Assembly (NCBI GenBank): GCA_006384855.1
Contig: VCJN01001326.1
Location: 209,501 to 273,500, forward strand
Length of the DNA: 64,000 nucleotides
From: Tetraselmis striata
Taxonomy: Eukaryota > Chlorophyta > Chlorodendrophyceae > Chlorodendrales > Chlorodendraceae
Reading direction: 5' to 3'
Below, piece after piece: positions 10,472 through 20,507 of the stretch. Position 1 is the stretch's first letter. The number at the start of each line of letters is the position of its first letter. The notes beneath the pieces are model-generated. The model worked only from the letters and a program-made list of their open reading frames with translations. It was not told where the DNA came from and did not search any database. Both the position numbers and the translations under genes were made by a program.

Positions 10472-11044
10472 CTCTGAACGCAGAAATCCACAATGTCACC
10501 GTCCTCGAAAACAGCGCGCCACTGGGTCGCCCCGCCGTAGTCCTCCAACACCCACTCGGTAACGACGCCGGTTATCACGCCGTAGTGCCATACTCCCCGG
10601 AACTTCTAGGCGATGACCTTCATGTAGAAGTCACCGGGATCGCCTTTCCGTATCACGCCCTCATCGGCAGCTTCCACGTCCGCCGGCGGCCACGCATGCG
10701 CGTCGATGTCCATACCGTCTTCGCCAACGGGGTCCTCCCCCACACCCATCACATCGTCCTCCGAGACCGGCGCCGGCGGGCCGTTTCCGAGGCTGCAGCT
10801 ACTCCTGCTGCCGCCCCTGCCGCTGCTGCTGCTGCTGCTGCCGCCCTGCTGTTGCTGCTTGTAATAAGGCGGCCTTGCGGTGCAACTTAGCCGCACGCTT
10901 CAACGAGTGGCTACAGTTCGGGTATTTCCGGAAGTGCCGCTCTCGCGCCGTCCTTTCACTACTGCCCGTCACGATGCCGTGGCAGTGCTTGCATGTGTAC
11001 ACGCCATTCTTCGACACACTCGATATCCATCCCTCTCCCGGCAT
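10472..11044 (-). CDS. BED-like zinc finger plus Tudor-like segment (transposon-type gene, broken)
   Basis: From 11044 the minus strand encodes a zinc-finger-like block, TCKHC followed by RTARERHFRKYPNC (C-x2-C ... H-x4-C), resembling BED fingers of hAT-type transposases. A Gln run from a CAG repeat (about 10830-10860) follows, then an acidic linker. After an in-frame TAG (10606) comes KFRGVWHYGVITGVV ... WRAVFEDGDIVDF, a Tudor/chromo-like 'EDGD' segment often seen in algal transposon proteins. It ends at a GTGAGT donor at 10471. A frame change inside the CAG repeat and the TAG suggest decay. Confidence 0.4.
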
Positions 11045-11064
11045 GCCTGCTGCCGCGCGCGCGC

Positions 11065-11081
11065 GGGGGGGGGGGGGGGGG
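11065..11081. repeat. G17 homopolymer
   Basis: It follows a CG-dinucleotide run, just upstream of the BED-like frame on the minus strand. Confidence 0.9.
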
Positions 11082-11159
11082 TTGAGAGTTGGGGTGGATG
11101 TAGCCCACCACCGGCAGGGAGCACAAATGCGAGTGCGCGGCTGTCCGCGCTTGGTTCAG

Positions 11160-12660
11160 CGGTGAGCGGCGGTGACCGCCAGGCGACCCCGTACTTCATG
11201 CGCGTGCTGGGGCGTTACACAATCATCAGCAGTTAGGGCGGCTGCATTAAAACGCGCACCTACGAACACCACCTACCGGCTACCACCTACCGTACCACCT
11301 ACATCCGCCCACACCTCCGCCCGTCGTGCCGCACATCGCCGCACACCGCGGGGTCAGCGATGTGCAGCGATGTGCAGCGAGTACGTGCAGCCGCCTGTAC
11401 TTACCCCGGGTACTCCGCGTCGGCGCGCGGCAGGCGAGCCCGCGTGGGCATATCAATTTGATGAAATTATCGAAACGAGAAGTTCATATAGTACTTGACA
11501 GGTCGCGCGCGATAGTCGTCGCTACTCGGTATGAAATCCACGTCCCTCGTCCGTCCCGTATCGTCCCCGTATGTCGTCGTTCGTCACCAGTAGGGCACAC
11601 TTGCGTCACATCTGAATCTCACAGTGCTAATCTACGGGCGGAGCCCGCCCCCTTTTTACTTACCTTTTTGATTTTTTAATCCCCCCTCCCGACCCTACCC
11701 TTACCCTATTCCTCTCTGGCAGACGTTTCTCGTGCTTTTTAGGGCCTCATAAAAATCCTCCAGTCTCCCTACCTCCTAATATGATAGCCGCCGTCTGCTA
11801 TCCCGGCGGGTGCAAACAAGTCGCCCCCACGGGCGCCCACTCCCCCGCCGCGTCCCTTCCCCAACATATCAGAGCCGCGACGCTCTGGCTGAGGCAGCCG
11901 AGGCGTCCCCGCCGGCAGCGCCCTAGGTGCCGGGCTAGGGGGCGATGGGGGGCGCTGCGTGGCTGAGCAAACCCAACGCGTTGTCGGCCTCCGTTGAGGA
12001 GAGGTGGGGGTTGCTGTGGGGCGCGTCTTGAGGCAACTCGCCCATGATCCGGACTGTCGAAGCGCGCACGGCACGCCCCTCGAATATGACGGCAAACTGT
12101 TGCACCGCTGTGCTACCCACTACCGCGCCGTCGTTTTCGGCACCCCGGCAGCGCCCCGTCGTGCTCCCAATGGATGAGCATGCCCCTAGTTTCGGCTGGA
12201 TGGCCGGGCTGATGGCGGTACACGACCGTCCGTAGTTTCGCCAGTAGCGTTGTGCGGCCACAACCGGTTACCGGACAGTGGGTTGTCGCGGCCGTCTAGT
12301 TGGCTCTCTGCGGGGGGGGGGGGGGGGGGGGGGGGGTATCGACCGGGCCACCGCTCCCCTGTGGGTCGGGGACGAAAGGCCGCCATGCCGCGGTGCCGGT
12401 CTCGGGCTCGGTCTCTGGGCGCGGGTGTTCAGGGTGCGCCATCGTGCGGGAGTGCTGCGGCGCCGGCCAGAGGCGGGCAGCTTGCCCGTCATGCCGGCGC
12501 CGTGCGTTGGAGGCGGCGCAAGTGCCGGCATTGGTGCCGGCGCCGGGCCGCAAAAAAACGGGGTATGCAAGTTGGCTGCGAGGGCCGAGATCGATGCGAG
12601 TCATTGTTCTTTTCGGAGGCGAGGTTGGCTCCGAGGGGCATCGGGTTCGGGGTCGCGGCG
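11160..12660. other. Unassigned region with one possible coding stretch
   Basis: On the minus strand, 11935-12261 has a protein-like composition (AVQQFAVIFEGRAVRASTVR) but no motif I know. A G25 tract lies at 12312-12336. The rest shows only GC-driven frames. Confidence 0.3.
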
Positions 12661-12668
12661 TTGACGGC

Positions 12669-13110
12669 GCGCAATGGATCTTAGCCGGGAGGCGGGTCGT
12701 CATCGGGCGCTCCAATTTAACGAAAAAACCTATGAATCGCGAAAAGCAGGCGATCTGTCTGAGAGCGCGCGGGCGGGGCGCGTGCGTGGGTCGGGGTTTT
12801 GGCGCAAATGGTTCTTCGGGGTTTGCACGTCTTGGGGTTTGGCCTTGCTAGGCGAAGGTGTAGAGTAGGGGTGCGGCGGCGCGAACGGCGCGCAATGAAT
12901 CGTAGTTGGGAGGCGGCGGGTGGACGTCGGGCGCTCCAACTAATGATATGCAAATCGCGAGAGAGCAAGCGATCTGCCCGAGAGCACGCATGTGCGCGCC
13001 CGCGGGTCGGCGGTCTGACACACGGGGTTCTCCGGGGCAGGGTATTCAAGTCTTGGGGTGTGACTTCGCTAGGCGAAGGTGTAAGGTAAGGGTGCGGCGG
13101 CGCGATGCCG
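12669..13110. repeat. Two tandem units of 221 bp
   Basis: GCGCAATG at 12669 recurs at 12890. Both units contain GGGCGCTCCAA, a TCTTGGGGT block and GGCGAAGGTGTA. Similarity is about 75-80 percent by eye, so this is an old duplication. Confidence 0.7.
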
Positions 13111-13525
13111 ACTACGGATGAAGGGGGTGGGGGTGGGAGGCCATGGTGGCGGCGGGTCCCCCGTAGGGATGGACCTCCCTCCGCCGGCCTTATCCACATG
13201 GCTTTAAACATGGGAGTAAGGTACTACTCTCTTAACACCGTAAAAAAGGGCGGAGAAGTGTGAAGTATCCGACTTGAATACATGTAGAACCCATTTCGTA
13301 GATCAACCAAGTCGGGCGCACTCTAACCCGTGGGCGTTGGGGATGACTGTGCGGTGGTGGATCTACTAGCTAGGGCGCACCTTCCACTATCTCGAGTTGA
13401 GATCACTAGCCACATGCGATGCCGCTAAACTAGCTAGTACATGCATCGGTGAGGGCGCGTTACGAATCGTCGGCAGCGTTAGCCCGTACCAGCACATGGG
13501 GTATATGTCCATACTTGCGTCTTAA
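13111..13525. other. No gene seen
   Basis: Mixed-composition DNA with several CTAGCTAG-like words. I see no coding motif or array. Confidence 0.35.
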
Positions 13526-13768
13526 AAGTTCGCCCTGGGACATGGGCCGAAGCCGCCTCAGCACTTGACCTCTTGCGCCATTAATTGCAGTCGTAGGTCT
13601 GGCATAGCCGTAGACCATTGCCTCATTCGAACCCCGCCGAAGGGCTAATGCATCAACCAGATACACCTAGGACACGCCGGGACGATATTGCCGAAATAAA
13701 TCGACCATGAATCGATCCCGGGACTTCTCGCGTACGAGATGACCGCTCAACCGGGTGGACAAGGGATG
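13526..13768 (-). mobile_element. tRNA-related SINE, copy S1
   Basis: Read on the minus strand, the head GGTTGAGCGGTCATC resembles an RNA polymerase III A box. About 25 nt later GGGATCGATTC stands in for the B box. The body then matches copy S2 (19710-19931) over about 200 nt, including GGCAATATCG, GTTGATGCATTAGCCCTTCG and GGTTCGAATGAG. No clear target-site duplication is visible, so this is probably an older copy. Confidence 0.65.
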
Positions 13769-13858
13769 TACATGCGTCTTATGCGTCATTGACACACCTT
13801 TGCCACAGTGCGGTACGGCTATCCCCGCGGGGGTTGTGGCCGGGCTGCACATTACCAT

Positions 13859-14046
13859 ACAATAATTACGCACCCGAGTACTTCCCATTGCCCGCCGATT
13901 GGCCCGGATTCATGCCATGCCAGAACGGTTCCTTGAATATTGCTTTGCATGTGGTGGAAGTGAATATGAGACTATCGAACATATGTTGGTGGAGTTCCCG
14001 CAGTGTGGGTATCACCGTCATAGTCTGGGGTTGTTAGTTCCGGAGT
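13859..14046 (+). pseudogene. LINE ORF 3' end with CCHC-type knuckle
   Basis: The plus strand reads LRTRVLPIARRLARI, then ERFLEYCFACGGSEYETIEH and MLVEFPQCGYH, ending in TAA. The order C-x2-C ... E-x-I-E-H-x-L-x-E is the zinc-knuckle-like tail of many LINE ORFs, with Phe in place of the last Cys. The upstream RT is missing, so this is a 5'-truncated copy. Confidence 0.6.
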
Positions 14047-14364
14047 AAAGGAATTTTATTGGTTTTGAGGTGATTGCGTGAACACCCGAGGACTAAACTG
14101 CCCTTATTATATTTTGGGCGGGTCTCTCCCTCCCTCCACGGCGCCCGCCTAGATTTTACTGGGAATGGGAAATTTTTCCAATTATGGCGTCGGTCCCTCA
14201 CACTACCGGTATCTCCATACCAGTACCAGGTATCGCCTACGGTACAGGTACCTTTTGTTTGCACATGTATCGCACTCTCAAAATGCATTTCTCTGCGGGA
14301 TGGGGCTTTTGCACCAGTTTATATATCGCATAACCCGGTTGGTCTGCCCGAACGGGTGCTGGTG

Positions 14365-14460
14365 TTAATTACAAAAGCGGCAGTAGCAAATCCACCTACT
14401 GCCAAAAGCAGAACTAAAAGATCAACACAGCAATCCGCCTGGGCGGCCCGCAAAAGGGGC
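14365..14460 (-). repeat. GCAGTA tail repeat, reverse orientation
   Basis: Reverse complement of the 3' repeat seen at 20856-20916, including the GCAGTA...TACTGC hairpin and the adjoining GCCGC...GCGGC hairpin. Confidence 0.7.
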
Positions 14461-14502
14461 AGGCCTTTCCTGGTCATCATTGGCGGGTATTCTATGGCAG
14501 TG

Positions 14503-14760
14503 TTTTAGACGGTGATCCAACGACACTGTTGGCAATTCTATCACTAGACTTTTATTAGTTTTTTGCAGAATGTTTCGGCAATCTGTTCCTGCTTGTCGAC
14601 TATCGTCGCTATGGAAATAATAAAGCCAGCGTAGTCTACCTGTATACCCAGGGCTTTCCGTGACTACTGGATCGCTGCCGAAACAACCGCCGTCGTCGAG
14701 GCTCCAAAGGTTTCACTGTTGCCAGTCGTCCTGTCCCTGGGGCGGGAAAACCAAATACAT
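14503..14760 (+). repeat. Dispersed repeat R, copy 1
   Basis: It begins GTTTTAGACGGTGATCCAAC and matches 29326-29540 over most of its length (shared CCCAGGGCTTTCCGT, GGTTTCACT, CCTGTCCC). No ORF. It is possibly the end of a larger transposon. Confidence 0.65.
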
Positions 14761-15285
14761 CGTCTGTCCAGCCGCCGCCAGCAGCGCGCATGACGGCTCG
14801 GCACAGGCCGAGCTCTCCAGTTTCGACACTCGTTTTCGGCCGGCACATGCAGCACGCTTCGAGACCCCCACCGCTGCGCGGCTACTGATCGCGAGCAAGT
14901 GGAACTGAGGCTGAGGTTGCGCGCCCTGCGACAGCAGACGGCATAGGCGAAGACGAGGCAATCGACGCTGACAGGTACTACCCAAGAATAAACAAGTCTT
15001 TTCGGTGTAGCCGAGTGATTGCGGCATGGCTTCAGCTGCTCTGAACTGGCGAGCAGGCGGCCTGCGCTGCCACAGCCGGCGCGACACGGTGCGAATGCTC
15101 TCTGGCGACTCATGCGCCCGCCTAGCATTCGTCTTAACAGAGCACAACAAAAGGGGGGGGGGGGGGGGGGGGGGGGGGGGATGGGCACACCAGGGGATCT
15201 TATCATTTGATGTGTATCTGCTGGAGGACTAGAATGTGTTTGATATCCGCGTCTCGTCAGCGTCTTGACTCCCTGCCTGTGCCCT
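14761..15285. promoter_or_regulatory. Upstream region of the PSRP-3 gene with a G28 tract
   Basis: No confident gene. A run of 28 G at 15153-15180 ends 105 nt before the chosen start codon. It would lie in the promoter, 5'UTR or a 5'UTR intron. Confidence 0.4.
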
Positions 15286-16289
15286 ATGCAGCCCTCCCAG
15301 ATCCAGGTGGCCCGCGCTGGCCTCTCCAGCAGGCAGCTTCCCCCGCGCAGACAGCGTGTGTCGTGGCCTGCGGGGAGCGCACACGCCAAGAAGTCCCTAG
15401 CTGTCACCTTTGCCGCCGCCGATGAGGAGGCTTCCCCGGCTGCAGCTCCCCAAGCTGCAGCCGCCGTCGAAACTGTACGTTACTGCTTTGATCAGTGGCC
15501 TGCTTCGCGCTGAGCCAGCTCGCGGTTATGTGCTCATAGCCCTGCTATGTCTCTACGGCACGCAATGTTCCCCGACGCGCTGCACACTCACCACCCTCAG
15601 TGGGCATTTCACAGTAGCAAGCTTTGGCACTCAACGCGTGGTGGCGGATGGCCATCCTTGTGCTGTCTCAGGTGGAGTCCAGCACAGATTCCACAAAGAC
15701 GCCAACAGAGGCGGCGCAAGCGGTAAGCAGCGAGGCGCCACAAGACGGGCCTAAGCCAAAGACGGCGAGTACAAAGGTGGCGAAGACCGACCCGGAGGTG
15801 TCGTACTCACTCAACATTCTCTGGCAGGAGCAGTTCTGCGCGGTGTCTGTGGACCAAATTGTTCAGAAGGTGGGGTGCGCAACGTGGCGCCTGCCAGCCA
15901 GCCTTTCGTCCGTCCGCACGCACTGTCTGTGGTGTCACACAACGCTGACACCGAGCACGCCACGTGCTGTGATGCGGCGAGCAGGGAACGAAGGTGCAGC
16001 GCACGCCAGTGACGGAGTACTACTTTTGGCCTAAGGTGGATGCGTGGGAGGAGCTGAAGAAGACGCTGGACGCCAAGGAATGGATCTCTGAGACGTACGC
16101 CTGCCCGCTGCGCGCAGCGGTGTCGTGCAGTTGCTGGACGCTGGCTGCCTGAACACAGGATGGTGCTGTGCCTGCAGGGAGAGCATCGTGCTGATGAACA
16201 AGTTTACAGATGTCATTAACTACTGGCAGGAGCTGCACACCCTCGAGGAGGCGCGCACTCACTTTGCCGAGGTGTACTTTGCGGCTTAG
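15286..16289 (+). CDS. PSRP3: Plastid ribosomal protein PSRP-3 / Ycf65 (nuclear, plastid-targeted)
   Basis: This is a small-subunit protein of the chloroplast ribosome, homologous to cyanobacterial and plastid Ycf65. Four exons fit with GT-AG introns and matching phases: 15286-15474, 15672-15869, 15985-16094 and 16178-16289, giving 202 residues. Residues 1-62 look like a transit peptide ([18 protein letters not shown], many Arg/Ser/Ala, few acids), followed by an Ala/Lys-rich linker. The family core starts at [12 protein letters not shown] and SVDQIV, then shows the hallmark [38 protein letters not shown] and the Ycf65 tail [12 protein letters not shown]. The start is the first ATG in frame; an upstream TTG at 15265 is in frame too. 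The gene converges on the glycosyltransferase-like gene, with stop codons 155 bp apart. A G28 tract lies upstream, none in the exons. Confidence 0.9.
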
Positions 16290-16443
16290 CACTGACGCAT
16301 GGCAAGTGCTGCCCTTCTGGTAGGGAGAGCTGTGATTGAATTGTTGGCGTCGGAATTCGTATAATAACACCAATCCACCCCAGTTGCCAAAGGAATTGTG
16401 GGAGGGGGGGCCACTGGGGTGCATGCGGCCCTCAGCCACCGCG

Positions 16444-18755
16444 TCACCATCGCTTGCGGGGCAGCTGCCTGGCTCTCTCAAGTCGCTCCTTGCCGACCGC
16501 GAGCTCAATGAATGCCTGCAGCCGCAAGCTGGACCTCCGCGGCCCGTAGTTCGCGCTGTGAGGCACAGAGTCACAAGGGGTCAGCAAGGCGGGCAGCGCA
16601 TGTTTGGGGGCATCGACGAGGGCATGCACACGCATGCACATGCCCGGGCACCTGAACCACTCCCGCGGCTTGAGCTTCCCCGCAGCCTTGAGCGCCCGCA
16701 GCCGCTGGATGGCCGGCAGAAAGTCGTCCACGCCATCGAAGAACACCCCCGTCGCGTCGTTTATGTACTTCCACCCGCCCGCGATGTGTCGGTTCATGAT
16801 GAGCGGCGTGCCGCGGCACAGCGCCTCGGCTGCCACCCGCGGAGACGCGTCGCTCAAATTTGGGATGAAGAAAAACTCGGACTGCTCCATCGCGTCTCCC
16901 AGCCTAGCGTGGGGCACTGTGACACGGGGCGCGTGAATGTCAGGAACTGACTGCGCTGGAAAGTGTGTCCGCCATGGTTCGCACAGCAGCGACTTGCTCA
17001 CATGTGTCGGTGATCTCCACTTTGCGCTGTTGAACGAGCGGCATGATATCTGCCATGACCGGCTTCCCCTGGCGGCAAACAGCAGGGAACGTGTCATGGA
17101 TGCATCTAATACGCACCCCAGGCGGGCGAGGTCCGGGGCATGCCAACCTCGTCTTTCTTCTTGCCGACCAGGAGAGGGGGCATCATGCCTTCCTTAACAG
17201 CGAGCTTCGCGCACTCCTTTGCCACCGTAAAGTTGCGGTTGAAGTCGTTCCACGGTCCGGACTGCAGCAGCGGCGCGGTCTCGTTTTAAATTGCGTCTGT
17301 AATGGACGGCGGTTGTACTCTCCCTTGGGAGACCGCACCCGGCAGGCCGCCTCGCGAATCGAAGCATGGGGCAGCGCGAGCCTACCAAATTGGAGTACGC
17401 AAAGCTGTACTTCTTCGGCAACCGCTTCGGGCTCAGGTCTGCGTTACTGCAGTCAATGTAGTCGGACTGGCTGACCATCGCCCGAGGGATCGCTGCAGGG
17501 GACAGCACCGCCGAGTCAGTGTGGGGGAGATCAGGAAGGTACATGCATCAGCATGTTGTCGGTGGAGCCAGGGCAGCGCGTCAACCTGGTGGGATGTGGT
17601 CGCTGGGGCGCCGGAAGCAGTGGGCGTAGCCATCCAGGGAGGCGTAAATCTGCTTGTCCTATCCGTTGCCGCGCATGGGCAGTTAGTTGGGCGATGCTCG
17701 GGCACGCTCTGTGTTCACGGGGGTCGCACGGGAGAGGGTGATGCGGAGGCGGACGGTGGCTACCTCTGGGTAGCGCTCCTGCGGAGACCTGTCGGTGTAG
17801 GGATTGGTTGCATTTCCAGGGAAGAACTCATAGGAGGTGACGCCGATCATGATATGCCCGTCAGCCTTCAGCCGCCAGAAGAGGCCCTTCTCCGTCTCAG
17901 CCTGCAGCATTCCGGCGTCAAGCAGCGGACACATGGGCTTGGCGCGGCAGCAGATTGCGCCACGCGAAGGCAGGTTGTGCCATCTGTGGGCATGCATGGC
18001 TGCGGCATGTTTGGGAAGCGGCTCACATTGTAGTAGTACTTTATGAATGGCGCACACAGGGCAACCGCGCCGCTGTCCTTGCCCTGCCGGTCCGTGATGA
18101 CCTGAAACGGCCATGGCGGGTTCTTGCCCCAGCCGCCCAAAAACAGGCCGTGCTTGACGGAGGGATTGAGGCGCTCCTCCGCATCAAGCTGTTTCGCCCG
18201 CTTCTCTACCGCCAGATCGAGATCCTCGCGCCCGGACCTGCAGCACACGGCGCTGTGAGTTCCAAGCACCTCATGCCAGCATGTGCAGACATGGGAGCAG
18301 TAGAGCGGGACTGCGCTTACTGGGCAGGCTCATCCACCGCTTGACGGGCAGCAATCGCCGCTTTCGAAATAACCGCCACAGGGGAGTAAGACACTAGGTA
18401 GCGAGACTCGTGCGTTTGGTGATCTATAGTGCAGTGTATGGGCTCACTGCAGGCGATGCACTTGCATCTATGAACTATTGCATCACATGCCCACCTGGAT
18501 GCCGCGCTGCAATGCCGAGCTCAGCCTGCGCCGCGCTCTCGATGCTGTGCTCTGTGGAGTTGCATAAGGAGCATCCAGCCACACCGACGGCCCGGGAGAC
18601 CCCCCCGCTCAGACCTGATCGCATGAAGCTTCGGGGTGGCGAGTAATGTCCGATACAGGTCGACATCAATGGGATGGCAGCCCTACCAAGTGATATTTTT
18701 ACGCCGGATATTATCTTGCGCATGCCCTTGCTAGATTCACTGCTGACCAAAGACT
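16444..18755 (-). CDS. Glycosyltransferase-like protein (probable GT-B fold, Golgi/ER)
   Basis: Eleven exons fit on the minus strand with consistent phases: 18755-18687, 18551-18495, 18423-18321, 18237-18027, 17901-17764, 17649-17586, 17492-17386, 17261-17148, 17068-17002, 16916-16652 and 16555-16444 (about 435 codons). The C-terminal part reads SEFFFIPNLSDASPRVAAEA, then LCRGTPLIMNRHIAGGWKYI and TGVFFDGVDDF. DASPRVAAEALCRGTPLI resembles the donor-sugar E-x7-E region of GT-B enzymes. Upstream blocks GHIMIGVTSYEFFPG and MVSQSDYIDC are well formed but I cannot name the family. The protein ends at ERLERARQLPRKRW. An N-terminal membrane-anchor exon may lie at 19030-19141. The donor/acceptor sugars are unknown. 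The three most 5' exons are less certain than the rest; the acceptor of the 18423 exon (TATAG) is weak. Confidence 0.75.
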
Positions 18756-18759
18756 CTGC

Positions 18760-18761
<2 letters not shown>

Positions 18762-18790
<29 letters not shown>
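18762..18790. repeat. (CA)n microsatellite in a predicted intron
   Basis: About 14 CA repeats. On the minus strand it lies between a GTAAGT donor (near 18801) and the acceptor of the 18755 exon of the glycosyltransferase-like gene. Confidence 0.9.
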
Positions 18791-18792
<2 letters not shown>

Positions 18793-19029
18793 GGACTTAC
18801 TCGATGAAGGATATGCATCAGAGCATAATAACATCCTGGCACAATTTATTCAGCACGCTCAGTGTTTATGGGAGTTACTCAGTGTGCTCTTCAGTCCTGT
18901 CACCAGCCGGGCTCGTTTACTCGTTGGCTCTGCTCGCCGAATCACCGCAGAAATCAGTGTGAGCATGTGGCATGATGATGTAAGGCTCGCATGACCACAT
19001 CTTCGGGACACTGGCCAGGTAAATCGCAC

Positions 19030-19141
19030 CTTCTATGAGCGTGGACTCCATCTGCAGCTGGATGGAACCCAGGTTGTAGCATATCGCGCATATGCATAGA
19101 AAGCCTACGATCGAGAGCATGACATGTCGACCGACACCCAT
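19030..19141 (-). CDS. Possible first exon: signal anchor of the glycosyltransferase-like gene
   Basis: An ATG at 19141 opens a frame with a short basic start and one hydrophobic span (VMLSIVGFLCICAICYNLG), the pattern of a type II membrane anchor of Golgi glycosyltransferases. A usable donor (GTGCGA) lies at 19029. I could not find an intermediate exon that joins it in phase to the 18755 exon, so the link is in doubt. Confidence 0.4.
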
Positions 19142-19189
19142 GGCACTTCCCTACCGCCCCTAGCACTACCAAGCAACGCAGTGCACCGA

Positions 19190-19192
<3 letters not shown>

Positions 19193-19221
<29 letters not shown>

Positions 19222-19222
19222 G
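19193..19222. repeat. G30 homopolymer
   Basis: The longest uninterrupted tract in the window, about 50 nt upstream of the possible anchor exon on the minus strand. Confidence 0.95.
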
Positions 19223-19697
19223 CTATATTGCTCCTTCCGTGCTTGCGGACAGCCTTTCGTCCCCGCACGCAACAGTTGCACTCCAGGCCAGACGATGGAA
19301 TACAGGTATGTGACGCCGGGTGATCTCGTGGGCGTGGTCTCTGACGATGGGTGATGGCGACGGGTTGTCGACGGTCGTTCACAAGTTAATATCCCATCTC
19401 ACCTGCCGCCAAGGTCACTCCAGCGACCCCACTCGCCAGCGACCACTTTTGCCGGCTGGAAGGCGAAGTTAGGCGGAGTGCGGCTGTAGGCAATCCTTAG
19501 CAGTTGCAGATAAAGATCACTGGAGTCCTCCTTACCTGTAGTAGTCACCGCAGTGCTGCGGACGTGCGGTCTGCCTCTATAACTTTTGCGCACCCGAGTA
19601 CAAGTAATCGTCGCTAATAAGTAACGTTATTTAAGGATTACTGTAAGAACCCTCGGTCGAAATCTTGTTTCGCTGATGGAGGGATCGATGTGGCATC
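19223..19697. other. No gene seen
   Basis: Upstream region of the minus-strand gene. No motif or array was found. Confidence 0.4.
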
Positions 19698-19943
19698 GCA
19701 AGGGCAATAGAAAGTAAAGTAAAGTTCGCCCCGGGACATCGGCCGAAGCCGCCCCAGCACTTGACCTCGTGCGCCAACTGCAGTCGTAGGTCTGGCATAG
19801 CCCATAGACCATTTCCTCATTCGAACCCCGAAGGGCTAATGCATCAACCGAGTAAACCCGGGACACGCTGGGCCGATATTGCCGAAATACATCGGCCAGG
19901 AATCGAACCCGGTACCTCTCGCACACGAGATGCAAGGGCAATA
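19698..19943 (-). mobile_element. tRNA-related SINE, copy S2, with 12-bp target-site duplication
   Basis: The word GCAAGGGCAATA stands at 19698-19709 and again at 19932-19943, a perfect 12-bp duplication. Read on the minus strand, the insert starts inside a tRNA-like anticodon stem (CTCGTGTGCGAG). It then has a perfect B box in a T-arm-like stem (CCGGGTTCGATTCCTGG), a body shared with S1, and a 3' tail of ACTTT repeats next to the duplication. The A box is missing, so the copy is 5'-truncated. This is the classic structure of a retroposed SINE. Confidence 0.85.
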
Positions 19944-20054
19944 ATCATCCCTAGTCCCCGCCGATTTCCTTCGGTTTATTTCCGTCATACATCCGTACAG
20001 CTTAGGAGAATTTAGCAAGGTAATAGCGGTATTATGAACAATATCAGTAGTCGC

Positions 20055-20215
20055 AGAGAGTACAGACGGCCAAGTCTGATGCGTTTGTTTGCCCGTGCTC
20101 ATTCCGCACCCTCTTCTGGTGCTGCTTCCACCTCGCAACCGCTGTAGTGGACGTTTTCTATTGTCTATTCGGGGGGTTTCCTGATCGCCTTTTGCAGCTG
20201 GCTAATATGTAACTA
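20055..20215 (+). pseudogene. LINE 3' end fragment
   Basis: Same family as the LINE at 21848-22964. Both share GGCCAAGTCTGATGCGT, GCTGCTTCCACC and the CGCTGTAG stop region, followed by a similar 3'UTR. Only the last ~30 codons remain. It is a 5'-truncated insertion or a leftover of a longer one. Confidence 0.65.
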
Positions 20216-20507
20216 ATCATGTCATCAGTGGTCGCTCTAGCAGTAATCGCTAGCAGCAGCGGTGTGAGGATCCACACAAAACTGACTAGCGACTACAACG
20301 TATAAATTCCGGATAATTACAGTTGATAATCCAGGTAGGTACAATATTCCTCTGATGAAACCGCCTCGTCGCGAATGCCGTAGTGACTAGTCGTACCAGT
20401 ACCAGTACACGGAGCCCAGACAAAATAAAGGGTCCTCTTCGAGACATCCTGGACATGTCGGAGTACACGGGCATGGTCTTCGGCACAGTGGGTGAAGTGA
20501 GCAAGGG

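Noticed and set aside
14713..15150. A 145-codon minus-strand frame upstream of PSRP-3
   Set aside because: No motif, Arg/Ser-rich composition and an overlap with the repeat R region; likely chance.
19876..19931. A functional tRNA gene
   Set aside because: Only the T-arm and part of the anticodon arm are tRNA-like, no acceptor stem or A box; target-site duplication shows a SINE.
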